Part shown: one piece after another, positions 1 to 14,185 of the stretch
Numbering within the stretch: position 1 is the stretch's first letter
Layout of the letters: each line of letters opens with the position of its first letter
Source of the DNA: Wenzhouxiangella limi
GTDB taxonomy: Bacteria > Pseudomonadota > Gammaproteobacteria > Xanthomonadales > Wenzhouxiangellaceae
DNA: 64,000 nt
Reading direction: 5' to 3'
Assembly (NCBI RefSeq): GCF_010499265.1
Contig: NZ_JAAGSC010000037.1
Coordinates: forward strand, 100,207-164,206
Made by a program: the position numbers and the translations under genes
Notes under the pieces: model-generated
What the model was told of the DNA's origin: nothing
Database searches by the model: none
Seen by the model: only the letters and a program-made list of their open reading frames with translations

Positions 1-879
1 GGAAACACTTCTGGTGCTGCTGCATGGATGAAATCAGCGCCTCGGCCGGCACCTCCAGAAAGCGCTCATCGAACCCCCCGAGCACGGCCATCGGCCATTC
101 GGTCAAACCCGCCACCTCATCGAGAAGGCGCTCCTCGATGACCGGCTCAAGGCCTGCTCCGCGCGCCAGCCGCTCAGCCCCGGTGCGAATCCGGTCTCGG
201 CGCTCGCCGGCATCGGGCTCGACAAAACCGGCCCGGAGAACGGCGCTGTATTGATCGACGTGGTCGACAACCCGTGCTCCGGGCCCATGGATGCGATGGC
301 CCCGGGTTTCGCGGCCGGCATCCAGGCCGAAAGCCGATACCGGCACCACGCGGTCCCCGTGCAGGATCATCAGCCAGCGAACCGGACGCAGAAAGCGCTC
401 AGAGCGATCTGACCAGCGCATGCTGCGCGCGCCAGCCATGGCGCGCACCGTGGAATCGAGCATGTCCGGAAGAAGCTCTGTCAGCGATTCACCTTTCTTG
501 TGAATCCTGGCAAACAGCCAGCGACCCTGTTCGTTTTCGATTCGCTCAAGGTTTTCGACTGCGACATTGACGCTGCGGGCAAAGCCTTCGGCGGCCCGGG
601 TCGGTTTGCCATCGGCCTCGAATGCCACAGACTCTGCCGGGCCTTTCCGTTCCAGGACCTGGTCGGCCTGGCGAGCGCGAACCGCGTCGAAACGGACAGC
701 GAGCCGCCGCGGCGTCCCCAGCAATATCGGCGCCGTTCCGGCTTCGACCAAACCGGCTTCTTGCAGACGCGCGTGCAAACCCTCACCGAGCAGTTTCAGC
801 TGGCTGTCGATCTGGCCCGCGGGCAATTCTTCGCAGCCCAGCTCGATCAGCAGTGGGCAATCCATTTCGCTGGCTGCGT

Positions 880-883
<4 letters not shown>
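1..883 (-). CDS. glyS: Glycine--tRNA ligase beta subunit, N-terminal part (gene runs off the left edge)
   Basis: Read leftward, the frame from the ATG at 883 is open to the window edge. It begins with a short polar stretch followed by [15 protein letters not shown], the conserved start of bacterial GlyS, and continues with [15 protein letters not shown] and [13 protein letters not shown] segments of the same family. GlyS carries the tRNA-recognition and editing-like domains of the alpha2beta2 glycyl-tRNA synthetase, which charges tRNA-Gly in the cytoplasm. Its ATG overlaps the TGA of glyQ (ATGA, 880-883), so the two subunits are translationally coupled. About 294 codons of an expected ~690 are present. 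The identification is firm; the remainder lies outside the window. Confidence 0.95.
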
Positions 884-1776
<893 letters not shown>

Positions 1777-1849
1777 GGTGGCGGGCTTCCCGACAAGAGC
1801 GCTTGAGGTCAACGCGCAGTATAACGGGCAAGGCCGTATCATTGGCCCC

Positions 1850-2584
1850 ATGGGCAAGCGAGTGATGATCATCAAGACCGGCTCCAGCGTGCCGGCAGCC
1901 GGGGAGCGCTTCGGGGACTTCGATGACTGGTTCATCGACAGCATCGGTCGGGATCGATTCGAGTTCACGACGGTCAACGTCTACGAGGGCCAGCCGCTGC
2001 CCGACGAGTGTGCTTTACTCGATGGTGTGATCGTGACCGGTTCGCCGGCCATGGTCTCGCATCGCCACGAGTGGTCGGAGCGCGCGGCAGCGTGGCTGGC
2101 CGAGGCGCAACCCACCGGTATTCCCATGCTCGGCGTTTGCTACGGACACCAGTTGCTCGCCCATGCACTGGGCGGACGGGTCGGTCCCAATCCGCACGGC
2201 CGGCGCATGGGCAGCCTCAAGGTCGATATCGTCGAACCGGCCGATCCGCTGCTGGGCGGCTTCGCGCCATCGCGGCATTTCCAGGCCACGCACGTTGAAG
2301 CCGTGCTGGAGCCGCCGCCGGGCGCGAAGATCATCGCCCGCAGCGAGGGCGACGACCACCACGGCCTGTATTTTGGCCAGGCCAGCTGGGGCCTGCAGTT
2401 CCATCCCGAGTTCAACGTCGAGATCATGGATTGCTACATTCGCTCGCGGGCGGCCGTGCTGAGCGGTGAAGGCATCTACACCGATCGCCTGCTCGCTTCG
2501 CTGCGGCCCACCCCCTCCGGGCAAGAAGTGCTCGGCCGCTTCGCCGAGCTGGTTGAACAAGACCCCGCTCGGCAGACCGACTGA
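1850..2584 (+). CDS. Class I glutamine amidotransferase (GuaA-like GATase domain protein)
   Basis: A single-domain 244-residue protein. The nucleophile elbow [15 protein letters not shown] provides Cys, and WGLQFHPEF provides the His of a class I (triad) glutamine amidotransferase. These domains hydrolyse glutamine and hand ammonia to an acceptor. No synthetase domain is fused, so the acceptor is unknown; stand-alone members are often annotated as GMP synthase-like. The ATG at 1850 is chosen because the conserved core starts right after it (VMIIKTG); a second ATG at 1865 is possible. The stop is only 3 bases from the start of cmoA, so the two are probably co-transcribed. Family certain, substrate unknown. 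Confidence 0.85.
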   Translation: MGKRVMIIKTGSSVPAAGERFGDFDDWFIDSIGRDRFEFTTVNVYEGQPLPDECALLDGVIVTGSPAMVSHRHEWSERAAAWLAEAQPTGIPMLGVCYGHQLLAHALGGRVGPNPHGRRMGSLKVDIVEPADPLLGGFAPSRHFQATHVEAVLEPPPGAKIIARSEGDDHHGLYFGQASWGLQFHPEFNVEIMDCYIRSRAAVLSGEGIYTDRLLASLRPTPSGQEVLGRFAELVEQDPARQTD

Positions 2585-2587
2585 GGC

Positions 2588-6808
<4,221 letters not shown>

Positions 6809-6875
6809 TGAACCGCGCGGCCCCGATCAACGCCCCATCGCGACCCCGATCCGGCGAGCTGGAGTTGAATAGCGG

Positions 6876-7973
6876 TCAGAGCTTGAGCGGCATGACGACC
6901 TGACGTACCGCTTCGTTGTCGGTCGCCGTCACCAGGCAGGAACTGTTGGCGTCCCGCAGCGCCAGGCGAACTTGATCACCGTCGATGGAACCCAAGGCGT
7001 CCAGCAGGTAATTGACGTTGAAGCCCACCTTGAGGTTTTCGTAGGTGTGCTCTGCCTCGATCTCTTCGGTGGCCTCTTCCTGCTGCGGGTTGTGCGCGAT
7101 GATTCGCAATAGCCCGGGCGTCATTTCCAGCCGCACACCCCGATATTTTTCGTTCGACAGGATCGCGGCCCGCTGCAGCGCATGGACGAACGCGCCGCGA
7201 TCGGCGACCAGCGACTGGTCGGTCGCGATGGGTACCACCGCCTCGTAATCGGGAAACCGCCCATCGATCAGCTTGGTGGTCAGCACGATACGCTCTCGAT
7301 CGACCCGCAAAAAGCCCTGGCCAACCACCAGGCTGAGCGCCTCATCGCTGTCCTCCAGTACCCGATTGAGCTCCATCACCCCTTTTCGCGGGACGATCAG
7401 GCTGCGTACCTCGCCACTGGTCCCGGCCTCGATCTCGCCCAACGCAAGCCGGTGCCCGTCCGTCGCCACCGCTCGCACCACGCCTTCGCGAAATTCAAGC
7501 AGGAGGCCATTGAGGTAATGGCGAACATCCTGGTGCGCCATGGCAAAGCCGGTCTTTTCCATCAGCCAGCGCAGCCTGCCCTGCGGAACCGAATAGGTTT
7601 GCAGGCTCTCTGCCTGATCACTGGATGGAAACTCGCTGGCTGGAAGCGTTGCCAGTGTGAATCGGCTGCGCCCGGCATGCAGCGCCAGCTTGTCCTGGTT
7701 GAGCTGAACGTTGATCTGCACGCCTTCAGGCAAGGCCCGGCAGATATCGACCAGCTTGCGCGCCGGCACCGTAATGCTCCCGGTTTGCGCGACCTCGGCG
7801 CGAGCTCGCGCAACCAGCTCGACCTCCATGTCGGTGCCCGTAATCCGTAAACCGGTATCGACCGCCTCGATCAGGAAATTAGCCAGTACCGGCAAGGTCT
7901 GTCTACGCTCCACCACATTGACCACCTGGGCAATCGGTGCAAGCAATGCTTCGCGCTGGATGGAGAACTTCAT
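6876..7973 (-). CDS. dnaN: DNA polymerase III subunit beta (sliding clamp)
   Basis: A 365-residue clamp, one residue shorter than E. coli DnaN. The start MKFSIQREALLAPI and the end ATDNEAVRQVVMPLKL (the conserved P-M-R/K-L C-terminus) are both intact, and KRGVMELNR-type and HRLA segments mark the three clamp folds. The dimer encircles DNA and tethers the replicative polymerase. I take the ATG at 7973 because AAGGAGCC precedes it at good spacing; an in-frame start 12 codons upstream would add residues outside the clamp fold. Its upstream region is the candidate oriC. Confidence 0.97.
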   Translation of the reverse strand: MKFSIQREALLAPIAQVVNVVERRQTLPVLANFLIEAVDTGLRITGTDMEVELVARARAEVAQTGSITVPARKLVDICRALPEGVQINVQLNQDKLALHAGRSRFTLATLPASEFPSSDQAESLQTYSVPQGRLRWLMEKTGFAMAHQDVRHYLNGLLLEFREGVVRAVATDGHRLALGEIEAGTSGEVRSLIVPRKGVMELNRVLEDSDEALSLVVGQGFLRVDRERIVLTTKLIDGRFPDYEAVVPIATDQSLVADRGAFVHALQRAAILSNEKYRGVRLEMTPGLLRIIAHNPQQEEATEEIEAEHTYENLKVGFNVNYLLDALGSIDGDQVRLALRDANSSCLVTATDNEAVRQVVMPLKL

Positions 7974-8054
7974 GGTGGCTCCTTGCAGGTCCGGGTCGGA
8001 TGAAGACACGAGGTCAGAACATCAGTTGGTTAAAGAAAGAAAAGAAAAAGACTG

Positions 8055-8085
8055 TAGTAATAGGGCTTGTGCATACTGTGGATAG
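8055..8085 (-). other. Basal unwinding module: two abutting DnaA boxes, GC spacer, DnaA-trio run
   Basis: Read on the minus strand, CTATCCACA (8085-8077) is followed without a gap by GTATGCACA (8076-8068), then the four-base spacer AGCC, then CTATTACTA (8063-8055). The plus strand of the last element is TAG-TAA-TAG, which fits the DnaA-trio pattern (3'-[G/A]A[T/A]-5' repeats). A poly-A/G stretch that could melt follows toward dnaN. The order box, GC patch, trios, AT-rich DNA is that described for the B. subtilis basal unwinding system. Three consecutive trios are seen. Confidence 0.6.
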
Positions 8086-8163
8086 CCTATTTTTATTAAT
8101 AGTTTTAAACCCTTGCGATTTTTTTGCTTGCCGACGACATGGGTGCCAAAGCTGTGAGGGAAA

Positions 8164-8196
8164 TGTGGATAAGTTTGCACTCCTGCATTATCCACA
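8164..8196. other. Inverted pair of consensus DnaA boxes
   Basis: TGTGGATAA (8164-8172) and TTATCCACA (8188-8196) are exact consensus DnaA boxes in opposite orientation with 15 bases between them. They lie 26 bases beyond the stop of dnaA. Such high-affinity boxes normally anchor the initiator at the origin. Confidence 0.85.
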
Positions 8197-8221
8197 GCTT
8201 GATCACCGTTTGCTAACCCCA

Positions 8222-9553
8222 TCAGGAGGACAACTCCCGCGTCAGTCGTGCCCGCTCTTCGCGCAAGCGGCCATCGGTTTCGCACAAACTCTCGATTTTA
8301 CGACAAGCGTGCAACACTGTCGTATGGTCACGTCCGCCGAAGGCGCTGCCGATCTCGGGGAGAGAGTGGTCGGTGAGATTTTTGGCCAGAAACATGGCCA
8401 TTTGCCGTGGGCGAGCGATGGAGCGGGTCCGCCGTTTCGACAGCAAATCGGCGACACGCAACTGGTAAAAGTCAGCGACCGTTTTCTGAATGTTCTCGAT
8501 CGTGATCAGGCGATCGTGCACGGCCAGAACGTCGCGGAGGATTTCCTGGGTGTAGTCGAGATCGATACGACGCCCGGAAAAGCGGGCGTTGGCAATCAGC
8601 GAATTGAGCGCGCCCTCCAGATCTCGCACGTTGGAACGCATGCGCTTGGCGATCAGGCTGGCGACTTCCTCTTCCAGGTCCAGGCCGCGTTCAGCGGCTT
8701 TCTTTTGCAGGATCGCAACCCGAGTCTCGAAATCCGGTGGCTCGATCGAAACAGTCAATCCCCAGCCGAAGCGCGATCGCAGCCTCGATTCAATCCCGTC
8801 TACCTCTTTCGGATAGCGGTCGCAGGTCAGGATAATCTGTTGTCTGGATTCCAGCAAACTATTAAATGTATGGAAAAATTCCTCCTGAGAACGATCTTTT
8901 CCGGCAAAGAACTGGATGTCGTCGATAAGCAGGGTTTCCACCGACCGATAGCGGCGCTTGAACTGATCGATACTGTCGCGCCGCAGCGCCTGGATCATCT
9001 CCGAAACGAACTTCTCGGAATGCAGGTACAGAATCCGCGCCTCGGGATTGGCCTCGACAATGAACTGGCCGGCCGCGTGCAGCAGGTGGGTTTTGCCCAG
9101 CCCGGTCGAGCCGTAGAGTAGCAGCGGGTTGTAGACCGTACCCGGATTCTTGGCCACCTGGCGGGCGGCCGCAAAGGCCAGCTCGTTGGACTTGCCCAGC
9201 ACGAAATTATCAAACTGGTAGCGGTCGTCCAGCGCCGGCTTTTCTCCCTTCGGTCGACTGCGATTTCCCGGGGGGCGCGGGCGTGGACCGTCATCGACGG
9301 CCACCGAAACCGCCTCTCGATCGATCCCCTGGCCGGCCAGAAAGTCGCGGATCATGCCGAGGTAATTGGCTTCCACCTGGTCGCGGACAAAATCATTGGG
9401 CGCGTTGAGACGGAAGAGCGAAGACCCTTGATGGGTCAGGCGCAGGGGACGCAGCCAGGTGTTGAGTTCGTCCAGCGGCACCTGCCGCTCCAGACGCTCC
9501 AGGCACTGTTGCCAGAGGACTGAGGCAGATGGGCTGTTGACGGACTTGTTCAT
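8222..9553 (-). CDS. dnaA: Chromosomal replication initiator protein DnaA
   Basis: 443 residues, slightly shorter than E. coli DnaA (467), mostly because of a short linker at about residues 88-108. Domain I is at 8-85. The AAA+ domain has Walker A GSTGLGKT near 148-155 and Walker [14 protein letters not shown]. The C-terminal helix-turn-helix contains [16 protein letters not shown], which reads DnaA boxes. It melts oriC and loads the helicase. It is transcribed toward dnaN through the origin and is divergent from rpmH. Confidence 0.98.
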   Translation of the reverse strand: MNKSVNSPSASVLWQQCLERLERQVPLDELNTWLRPLRLTHQGSSLFRLNAPNDFVRDQVEANYLGMIRDFLAGQGIDREAVSVAVDDGPRPRPPGNRSRPKGEKPALDDRYQFDNFVLGKSNELAFAAARQVAKNPGTVYNPLLLYGSTGLGKTHLLHAAGQFIVEANPEARILYLHSEKFVSEMIQALRRDSIDQFKRRYRSVETLLIDDIQFFAGKDRSQEEFFHTFNSLLESRQQIILTCDRYPKEVDGIESRLRSRFGWGLTVSIEPPDFETRVAILQKKAAERGLDLEEEVASLIAKRMRSNVRDLEGALNSLIANARFSGRRIDLDYTQEILRDVLAVHDRLITIENIQKTVADFYQLRVADLLSKRRTRSIARPRQMAMFLAKNLTDHSLPEIGSAFGGRDHTTVLHACRKIESLCETDGRLREERARLTRELSS

Positions 9554-9581
9554 ACTGCTCCGATGGGTTCCGTCAAAAGCG

Positions 9582-9611
9582 TTGACTGGGAGGTCCGGAA
9601 AACGCTATCCT
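9582..9611 (+). promoter_or_regulatory. Putative sigma-70 promoter of rpmH-rnpA-yidC
   Basis: TTGACT (9582-9587) and TATCCT (9606-9611) are separated by 18 bases in the divergent dnaA/rpmH gap. This places transcription start about 90 bases before rpmH. The match is five of six and four of six bases. Confidence 0.5.
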
Positions 9612-9711
9612 TGACGTCTTTTGTTGCGGGTTTGTGTCTGCCAGTCAGGCTGGCCGAACGCCGCGCTCCATCTTACATCGTAGAGTTCGGCAGGATTCAA
9701 GGACAAACGTC

Positions 9712-9858
9712 ATGAAACGTACTTTTCAACCCAGCAGAATCAAGCGAGCCCGCCGGCATGGTTTCCGCGCCCGGATGGCAACCCGTGCCGGCCGCGCGAT
9801 CATCAATGCACGCCGGGCCAAGGGCCGCAAGCGACTGGCGGCAAGCAACAGCCGCTAA
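9712..9858 (+). CDS. rpmH: 50S ribosomal protein L34
   Basis: 48 residues beginning [20 protein letters not shown], with [19 protein letters not shown] following: the full sequence signature of L34. A very basic small protein of the large ribosomal subunit. The ATG at 9712 gives the standard length; the frame can be extended upstream to 9634 but the added residues are unlike L34. First gene of the conserved rpmH-rnpA-yidC-mnmE run. Confidence 0.97.
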   Translation: MKRTFQPSRIKRARRHGFRARMATRAGRAIINARRAKGRKRLAASNSR

Positions 9859-9868
9859 GCCGGCTGGC

Positions 9869-10198
9869 GTGCATGACCTGCCCCGCTCCGCGCGCCTGCT
9901 TTCGGGCCCGGAGTTTCAGCGGGTCTTTGAGAGTCGACGACGACACGGCAACGCCGTTTTTCGGATTCACTTCGCCGAATCGACGCAGGCCCGGTTGGGC
10001 ATGGCGGTCTCTCGCCGGGTTTCCGGCCGGGCCGTGGTCCGTAATCGCATCCGGCGACAGATTCGCGAAACCTTCCGCCTGAACCGACCGAGACTGGCCC
10101 GCATGGATTACGTGGTCCTCGCGCAGCCATCTGCGGCTGAACTCGACCGGGCGGCCCTGCGAACGGCGCTGGAACAACTTTGGCAGCGGTTTATCTGA
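9869..10198 (+). CDS. rnpA: Ribonuclease P protein component
   Basis: 109 residues including LGMAVSRRVSGRAVVRNRIRRQIRETFR, which contains the RNR-type motif that contacts RNase P RNA. With that RNA it removes 5' leaders from tRNA precursors. No ATG fits; the GTG at 9869 gives a normal length and follows the rpmH stop by 10 bases. An upstream in-frame ATG at 9758 lies inside rpmH and would add 37 atypical residues. It ends 4 bases before yidC, leaving no room for yidD. Confidence 0.92.
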   Translation: MHDLPRSARLLSGPEFQRVFESRRRHGNAVFRIHFAESTQARLGMAVSRRVSGRAVVRNRIRRQIRETFRLNRPRLARMDYVVLAQPSAAELDRAALRTALEQLWQRFI

Positions 10199-10202
10199 CA
10201 GC

Positions 10203-11885
10203 ATGAATACTCGGACTTTCTTCATTCTCGCGCTCGGAATCCTGAGCTTCCTGCTGTTCATGGAATGGCAGCGCGACTATGCTGCCCCGCCGCGGCCGTC
10301 TACCGATACCGCATCGGATTCTTCCCCGTCAGAACCGGAGCCCTCGACCGAGTCGGTAGCCGACCTGCCCGATCTGCCGACGCTGCAAGATGCGCCGGAC
10401 AGCGAGGCGGCGACCCCACCGCCCGCCGAAATCAGGGCCAGCCGCCGGATCGAGGTGGTGACCGATGTCTTGAAAGTCGATATCGACGCCAATGGCGGCA
10501 CCCTGGTTGACCTGCGCCTCAAAGACTATCCGGTCGCCGTGGATCAGCCCGATGAACCGTTCGTGCTGTTGGTCGAGCAGTTGCCCGAGCTGTTCGTTGC
10601 CCAGGCCGGGCTGCTGGCCGACGGCATGCCGGCGCCCAACCACACCAGCCGCTGGGAATTTGAGCGCGATTACTACGAAATACCCGAGGGCAGTGATCGG
10701 CTGGAAGTGCCTTTGAGCTGGCGCGATGAATCCGGCCTGGAAGTGGTCGCCACCTGGATTTTCTACCGGGGCGATTACGTGGTCGACCTGGAATTCGAAG
10801 TACGCAACGGTAGCGGTCAGGAATGGCGCGGGGCGCGCTATGTCCAGCTGCAGCGCACGGAACCGGATTTCAGCGACGCCGGCCCGGCCTTCACCAACCC
10901 CGAACGGTTCAGCTACAACGGCGGTGCCTGGTTCAGTCCCGGGGACGGCATGCGTAAACTGCCTTTCGAGGATATCGAATCGCGTAGCCACAGCGACACC
11001 TTCGAAGGTGGATGGGCGGCCTTTATTCAACACTATTTCCTGGCCGCCTGGATTCCGCCGAAAGACCAGACGCATCGCTACTCAACCCGCTATGTGTCGG
11101 CCGATCGACTGCCGCGCCATGTCATAGCCGCAACTTCCCCGCAGGTGACCGTGGCTGACGGCGACAGCCACAGTTTCGCCGCCCGTCTTTATGCCGGTCC
11201 GAAATTGCAGAACCGGCTCGACGAGATCGCCGACGGTCTGGTGCTGAGCGTCGATTACCGCTGGTTCCGCATCCTTTCGCAGCCGTTGTTCTGGGCCCTG
11301 GACAAGATCCACATCGTCATTGGCCACTGGGGCTGGTCCATCGTGGTGCTGACCCTGCTGATCAAGCTGATCTTCTACAAGCTGACCGAAGCGCAGTTCC
11401 GCTCCATGGGCAAGATGCGCAAACTGCAGCCGCGCATCCAGCAGCTCAAGGAGCGCTATGGCGATGACCGCCAGAAGTTCGGTCAGGCCATGATGGACAT
11501 CTACAAAAAAGAGAAGGTCAACCCGCTCGGCGGCTGTCTGCCCATCCTGGTTCAGATCCCGATCTTCATCTCGCTGTACTGGGTCCTGCTGGAGTCGGTC
11601 GAGCTGCGCCAGACATCGTTCTTGTGGGTGCCAGACCTGAGTCGCCCGGATCCCTATTTCATCCTGCCGATCCTCAACGGCGCGTTCATGATCATTACCC
11701 AGCGCCTGATGCCGACGGCCGGCATGGACCCGACGCAGCGCAAGATCATGATGTGGCTGCCGGTGGTCTTTGCCTTCATGTTCGCGCTGTTCCCGGCCGG
11801 GCTGGTGCTTTACTGGGCAACCAACGCCGGTGTCTCGCTGGCTCAGCAGTGGTACATCCTCAAGCGGCTTGAACGCGAAGGCTGA
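10203..11885 (+). CDS. yidC: Membrane protein insertase YidC
   Basis: 560 residues in the gram-negative layout. There is an N-terminal membrane anchor (residues 5-20) and a large periplasmic beta-domain (about 70-330). The conserved insertase core follows, with FRSMGKMRKLQPRIQQLKERYGDD, NPLGGCLPILVQIPIFISLYWVL and the late FPAGLVLYWATNAGVSLAQQW. YidC inserts small inner-membrane proteins, alone or with SecYEG. It follows rnpA directly; its last 17 bases overlap the proposed TTG start of mnmE. Confidence 0.97.
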   Translation: MNTRTFFILALGILSFLLFMEWQRDYAAPPRPSTDTASDSSPSEPEPSTESVADLPDLPTLQDAPDSEAATPPPAEIRASRRIEVVTDVLKVDIDANGGTLVDLRLKDYPVAVDQPDEPFVLLVEQLPELFVAQAGLLADGMPAPNHTSRWEFERDYYEIPEGSDRLEVPLSWRDESGLEVVATWIFYRGDYVVDLEFEVRNGSGQEWRGARYVQLQRTEPDFSDAGPAFTNPERFSYNGGAWFSPGDGMRKLPFEDIESRSHSDTFEGGWAAFIQHYFLAAWIPPKDQTHRYSTRYVSADRLPRHVIAATSPQVTVADGDSHSFAARLYAGPKLQNRLDEIADGLVLSVDYRWFRILSQPLFWALDKIHIVIGHWGWSIVVLTLLIKLIFYKLTEAQFRSMGKMRKLQPRIQQLKERYGDDRQKFGQAMMDIYKKEKVNPLGGCLPILVQIPIFISLYWVLLESVELRQTSFLWVPDLSRPDPYFILPILNGAFMIITQRLMPTAGMDPTQRKIMMWLPVVFAFMFALFPAGLVLYWATNAGVSLAQQWYILKRLEREG

Positions 11886-13197
11886 CACCATTTGCGCCAT
11901 CGCCACCCCGCCCGGTCGCGGGGGGGTCGGCGTGATCCGGCTTTCCGGCCCTGACAGCCTCTCCATCGCCGAGCGCATCAGCGGATCGCTGCCGCCGGCG
12001 CGCACGGCCAGCCTTCGCGCCTTCCGCGACGATGCGGGCCGGGAGATTGATCGGGGACTGGTTTTGCTCTTCCCCGGTCCGGCCTCTTTTACCGGCGAAG
12101 ACGTGGTCGAGTTTCAGGCCCACGGTTCGCCGGTGGTCCTGGAACTGCTGACTGCTGCCTGCCTGGCCGCCGGCGCCCGTCGCGCCGGCCCGGGCGAGTT
12201 TTCCCAACGTGCCTTTCTGAACGAGCGCATGGACCTGGCCCAGGCCGAAGCGGTCGCCGACCTGATCGCGGCCAATACCGAAAAGGCCGCACGGGCCGCC
12301 CAGCGCAGTCTGGAAGGGGAGTTCTCCCGCCGCGTCGACGGATTGGCACAAGCACTGACCGAACTGCGGGTGTGGATCGAGGCGGCACTGGATTTTCCTG
12401 ACGAGGACGTGGACTTTCTGGCCGATGGTGACGTCCTGTCCCGGGTCGAGGCGCTTCGCGGTCAATTGGCCGAACTGCTCCATCGGGCCGATGGCGGTCG
12501 CCTGCTCAACGATGGCATCCACATTGCCATCATCGGCCCGCCCAATGCCGGCAAGTCCAGCCTGCTCAACGCCCTCAGCCGGCGGGATTCGGCCATCGTT
12601 ACCGAAACGCCCGGCACCACCCGCGACGTTTTGCGTGAAACCATCTCGATCGCCGGACTGAGCATTACCCTGTCCGATACCGCGGGCCTGCGCGAGACCC
12701 GCGATCACATCGAGGCCGAGGGCGTGCGCCGCGCGCGACGTGAAATGCGTTCCGCGGACCTGGTGTTCTGGGTGATCGACGCCAGCGTACCCGAGCCGCT
12801 GCCGCCGCCGGGGTTGCCGACCGATGTACCCCTGATCCGCATCCACAACAAGATTGATCTGGCGGGTCATCCGGCAAAGTCGGAGCAGCGCTCGGTCTGG
12901 CTGTCGGCGGCCACGGGTGACGGACTGGATCTGCTCGAGCAGCTGGTTATAGCGGAGCTGGGCCTGGCGGATTCGGGCGACAGCGAGTTTTCGGCTCGCC
13001 AGCGCCACGTTGACCAGCTTCAGTGCGCGCTTGACCGGGTCGATCACGGCGTGGCGGAACTGACTGCCAGCGGTTCGGGTGAGCTGTTGGCCGAAGACCT
13101 GCGCGAAGCCGCCGAAGCCCTCGGCGAAATCACAGGCAGAATCAGCGCGGACGAGCTTTTGGGGCGGATATTCTCGAGTTTCTGTATCGGCAAGTAA
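11869..13197 (+). CDS. mnmE: tRNA uridine-5-carboxymethylaminomethyl modification GTPase MnmE
   Basis: 442 residues. The N-terminal folate-binding domain starts DTICAIATPPGRGGVGVIRLSG. The G domain has GPPNAGKSSLLNAL (residues ~223-236), DTAGLRET and NKID. The C-terminus is the invariant CIGK, whose Cys is needed for tRNA modification. With MnmG it modifies U34 of several tRNAs. No ATG or GTG lies close to the conserved start; TTG at 11869 gives NAKADTICAI and overlaps the end of yidC. The start is therefore inferred. Confidence 0.93.
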   Translation: MNAKADTICAIATPPGRGGVGVIRLSGPDSLSIAERISGSLPPARTASLRAFRDDAGREIDRGLVLLFPGPASFTGEDVVEFQAHGSPVVLELLTAACLAAGARRAGPGEFSQRAFLNERMDLAQAEAVADLIAANTEKAARAAQRSLEGEFSRRVDGLAQALTELRVWIEAALDFPDEDVDFLADGDVLSRVEALRGQLAELLHRADGGRLLNDGIHIAIIGPPNAGKSSLLNALSRRDSAIVTETPGTTRDVLRETISIAGLSITLSDTAGLRETRDHIEAEGVRRARREMRSADLVFWVIDASVPEPLPPPGLPTDVPLIRIHNKIDLAGHPAKSEQRSVWLSAATGDGLDLLEQLVIAELGLADSGDSEFSARQRHVDQLQCALDRVDHGVAELTASGSGELLAEDLREAAEALGEITGRISADELLGRIFSSFCIGK

Positions 13198-13221
13198 GCG
13201 CCGAAAAGGACGCATGTTGCG

Positions 13222-14109
13222 ATGGGCATGACCACGGACCAGGCGGCCAGCGTTCTTCGCCGGCTGGGGCTGGCTGACGACAACCCGCGTGTTCGTGAAG
13301 TTGCTGGCGGAGACACCAGCCAGGCCTTCCTGATCAGGGCCGGCGGCAGCTCGGTGTTCATCAAGTGCGAGGCGCCAGCGCGTTCCGGGCTATTGTCGGC
13401 CGAAGCCGACGGTCTGGGCGCGCTGGCCCGGACCGGCACCGTGCGCGTCCCGGCGGTCCTGGGCCACGCGGGCTTCGAGGTCGGCCAGGGGAGTTGGTTG
13501 GCGCTGGAAGCGCTGGACCTGCAACCGCGAAGCCGGTCCGTCGATCAGCGTTTGGGCACGCAGCTGGCCGCACTGCATCGCCATCGCGGGGAGGCGTTCG
13601 GCTGGCATTGCGACAACTATCTGGGTCCCGCGCCTCAGTCCAACACGAGCGTTTCGAGCTGGAGTGAGTTTTTCCATCGGCATCGCCTGGCTCCGCAGAT
13701 CGAGCGCTTGCGCCGAGCCTGTCGCCAACGAAACCTGGAAGATTTGACCCAGGCACTGTTGGATTCATGGATGACGCTCAGCGCCGATCATCATCCCGAA
13801 CCGTCTCTGTTGCATGGCGATCTCTGGGCCGGCAATGCATCCGCCCTGCCCGACGGTACGCCCGTGATCTACGATCCGGCCGTCCACTACGGCGATCGCG
13901 AGTGCGACCTGGCCATGGCCAACCTGTTCGGTGGATACGCCGCTGACTTCTTCGATGCGTACCAGCGGGCCTGGCCCTTGCCCGATGGTTGGCAGCAGCG
14001 GCGCGATTTCTATCAGCTCTATCACCTGCTCAACCACGCCAATCTGTTCGGCGGCGGCTATTTGGCCAGCGTCGAAAACCGCATGCGAGCGCTCATTGGC
14101 CGCACCTGA
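13222..14109 (+). CDS. Fructosamine kinase family protein
   Basis: 295 residues of the APH/choline-kinase-like fold. The catalytic loop LLHGDLWAGNAS and the metal-binding IYDPAVHYGDRECDLAMANLFGG are diagnostic of the fructosamine-3-kinase/ketosamine kinase family, as is the late YQLYHLLNHANLFGGGY. Members phosphorylate ketoamines formed by protein glycation, leading to deglycation; the bacterial substrate is often ribulosamine or unknown. It lies 24 bases after mnmE on the same strand and may share its transcript. Confidence 0.88.
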   Translation: MGMTTDQAASVLRRLGLADDNPRVREVAGGDTSQAFLIRAGGSSVFIKCEAPARSGLLSAEADGLGALARTGTVRVPAVLGHAGFEVGQGSWLALEALDLQPRSRSVDQRLGTQLAALHRHRGEAFGWHCDNYLGPAPQSNTSVSSWSEFFHRHRLAPQIERLRRACRQRNLEDLTQALLDSWMTLSADHHPEPSLLHGDLWAGNASALPDGTPVIYDPAVHYGDRECDLAMANLFGGYAADFFDAYQRAWPLPDGWQQRRDFYQLYHLLNHANLFGGGYLASVENRMRALIGRT

Positions 14110-14185
14110 TGCTGCCAAGCCCACACGACGCTACCGTGGTGATTGTTACACTTGAAACCAATGATGCAATGACGGAGCCAGACTC

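Larger units (their letters stand above)
7974..8221. other. oriC: Candidate chromosomal replication origin (oriC) between dnaN and dnaA
   Basis: This 248-base gene-free stretch is much more AT-rich than its neighbours and lies between dnaN and dnaA. It holds two perfect DnaA boxes: TTATCCACA at 8188-8196 on the plus strand and its complement at 8164-8172. It also holds two abutting boxes at 8068-8085, a T/A-rich run at 8086-8122 and a purine-rich A/G run at 8027-8051. These are the expected parts of a bacterial origin: an initiator array beside a duplex-unwinding element. Gene context agrees. Activity is inferred, not shown. Confidence 0.85.

Noticed and set aside
11860..13215. A 451-codon open frame on the minus strand opposite mnmE
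   Set aside because: It shadows mnmE; no ribosome-binding site and no recognisable domain.
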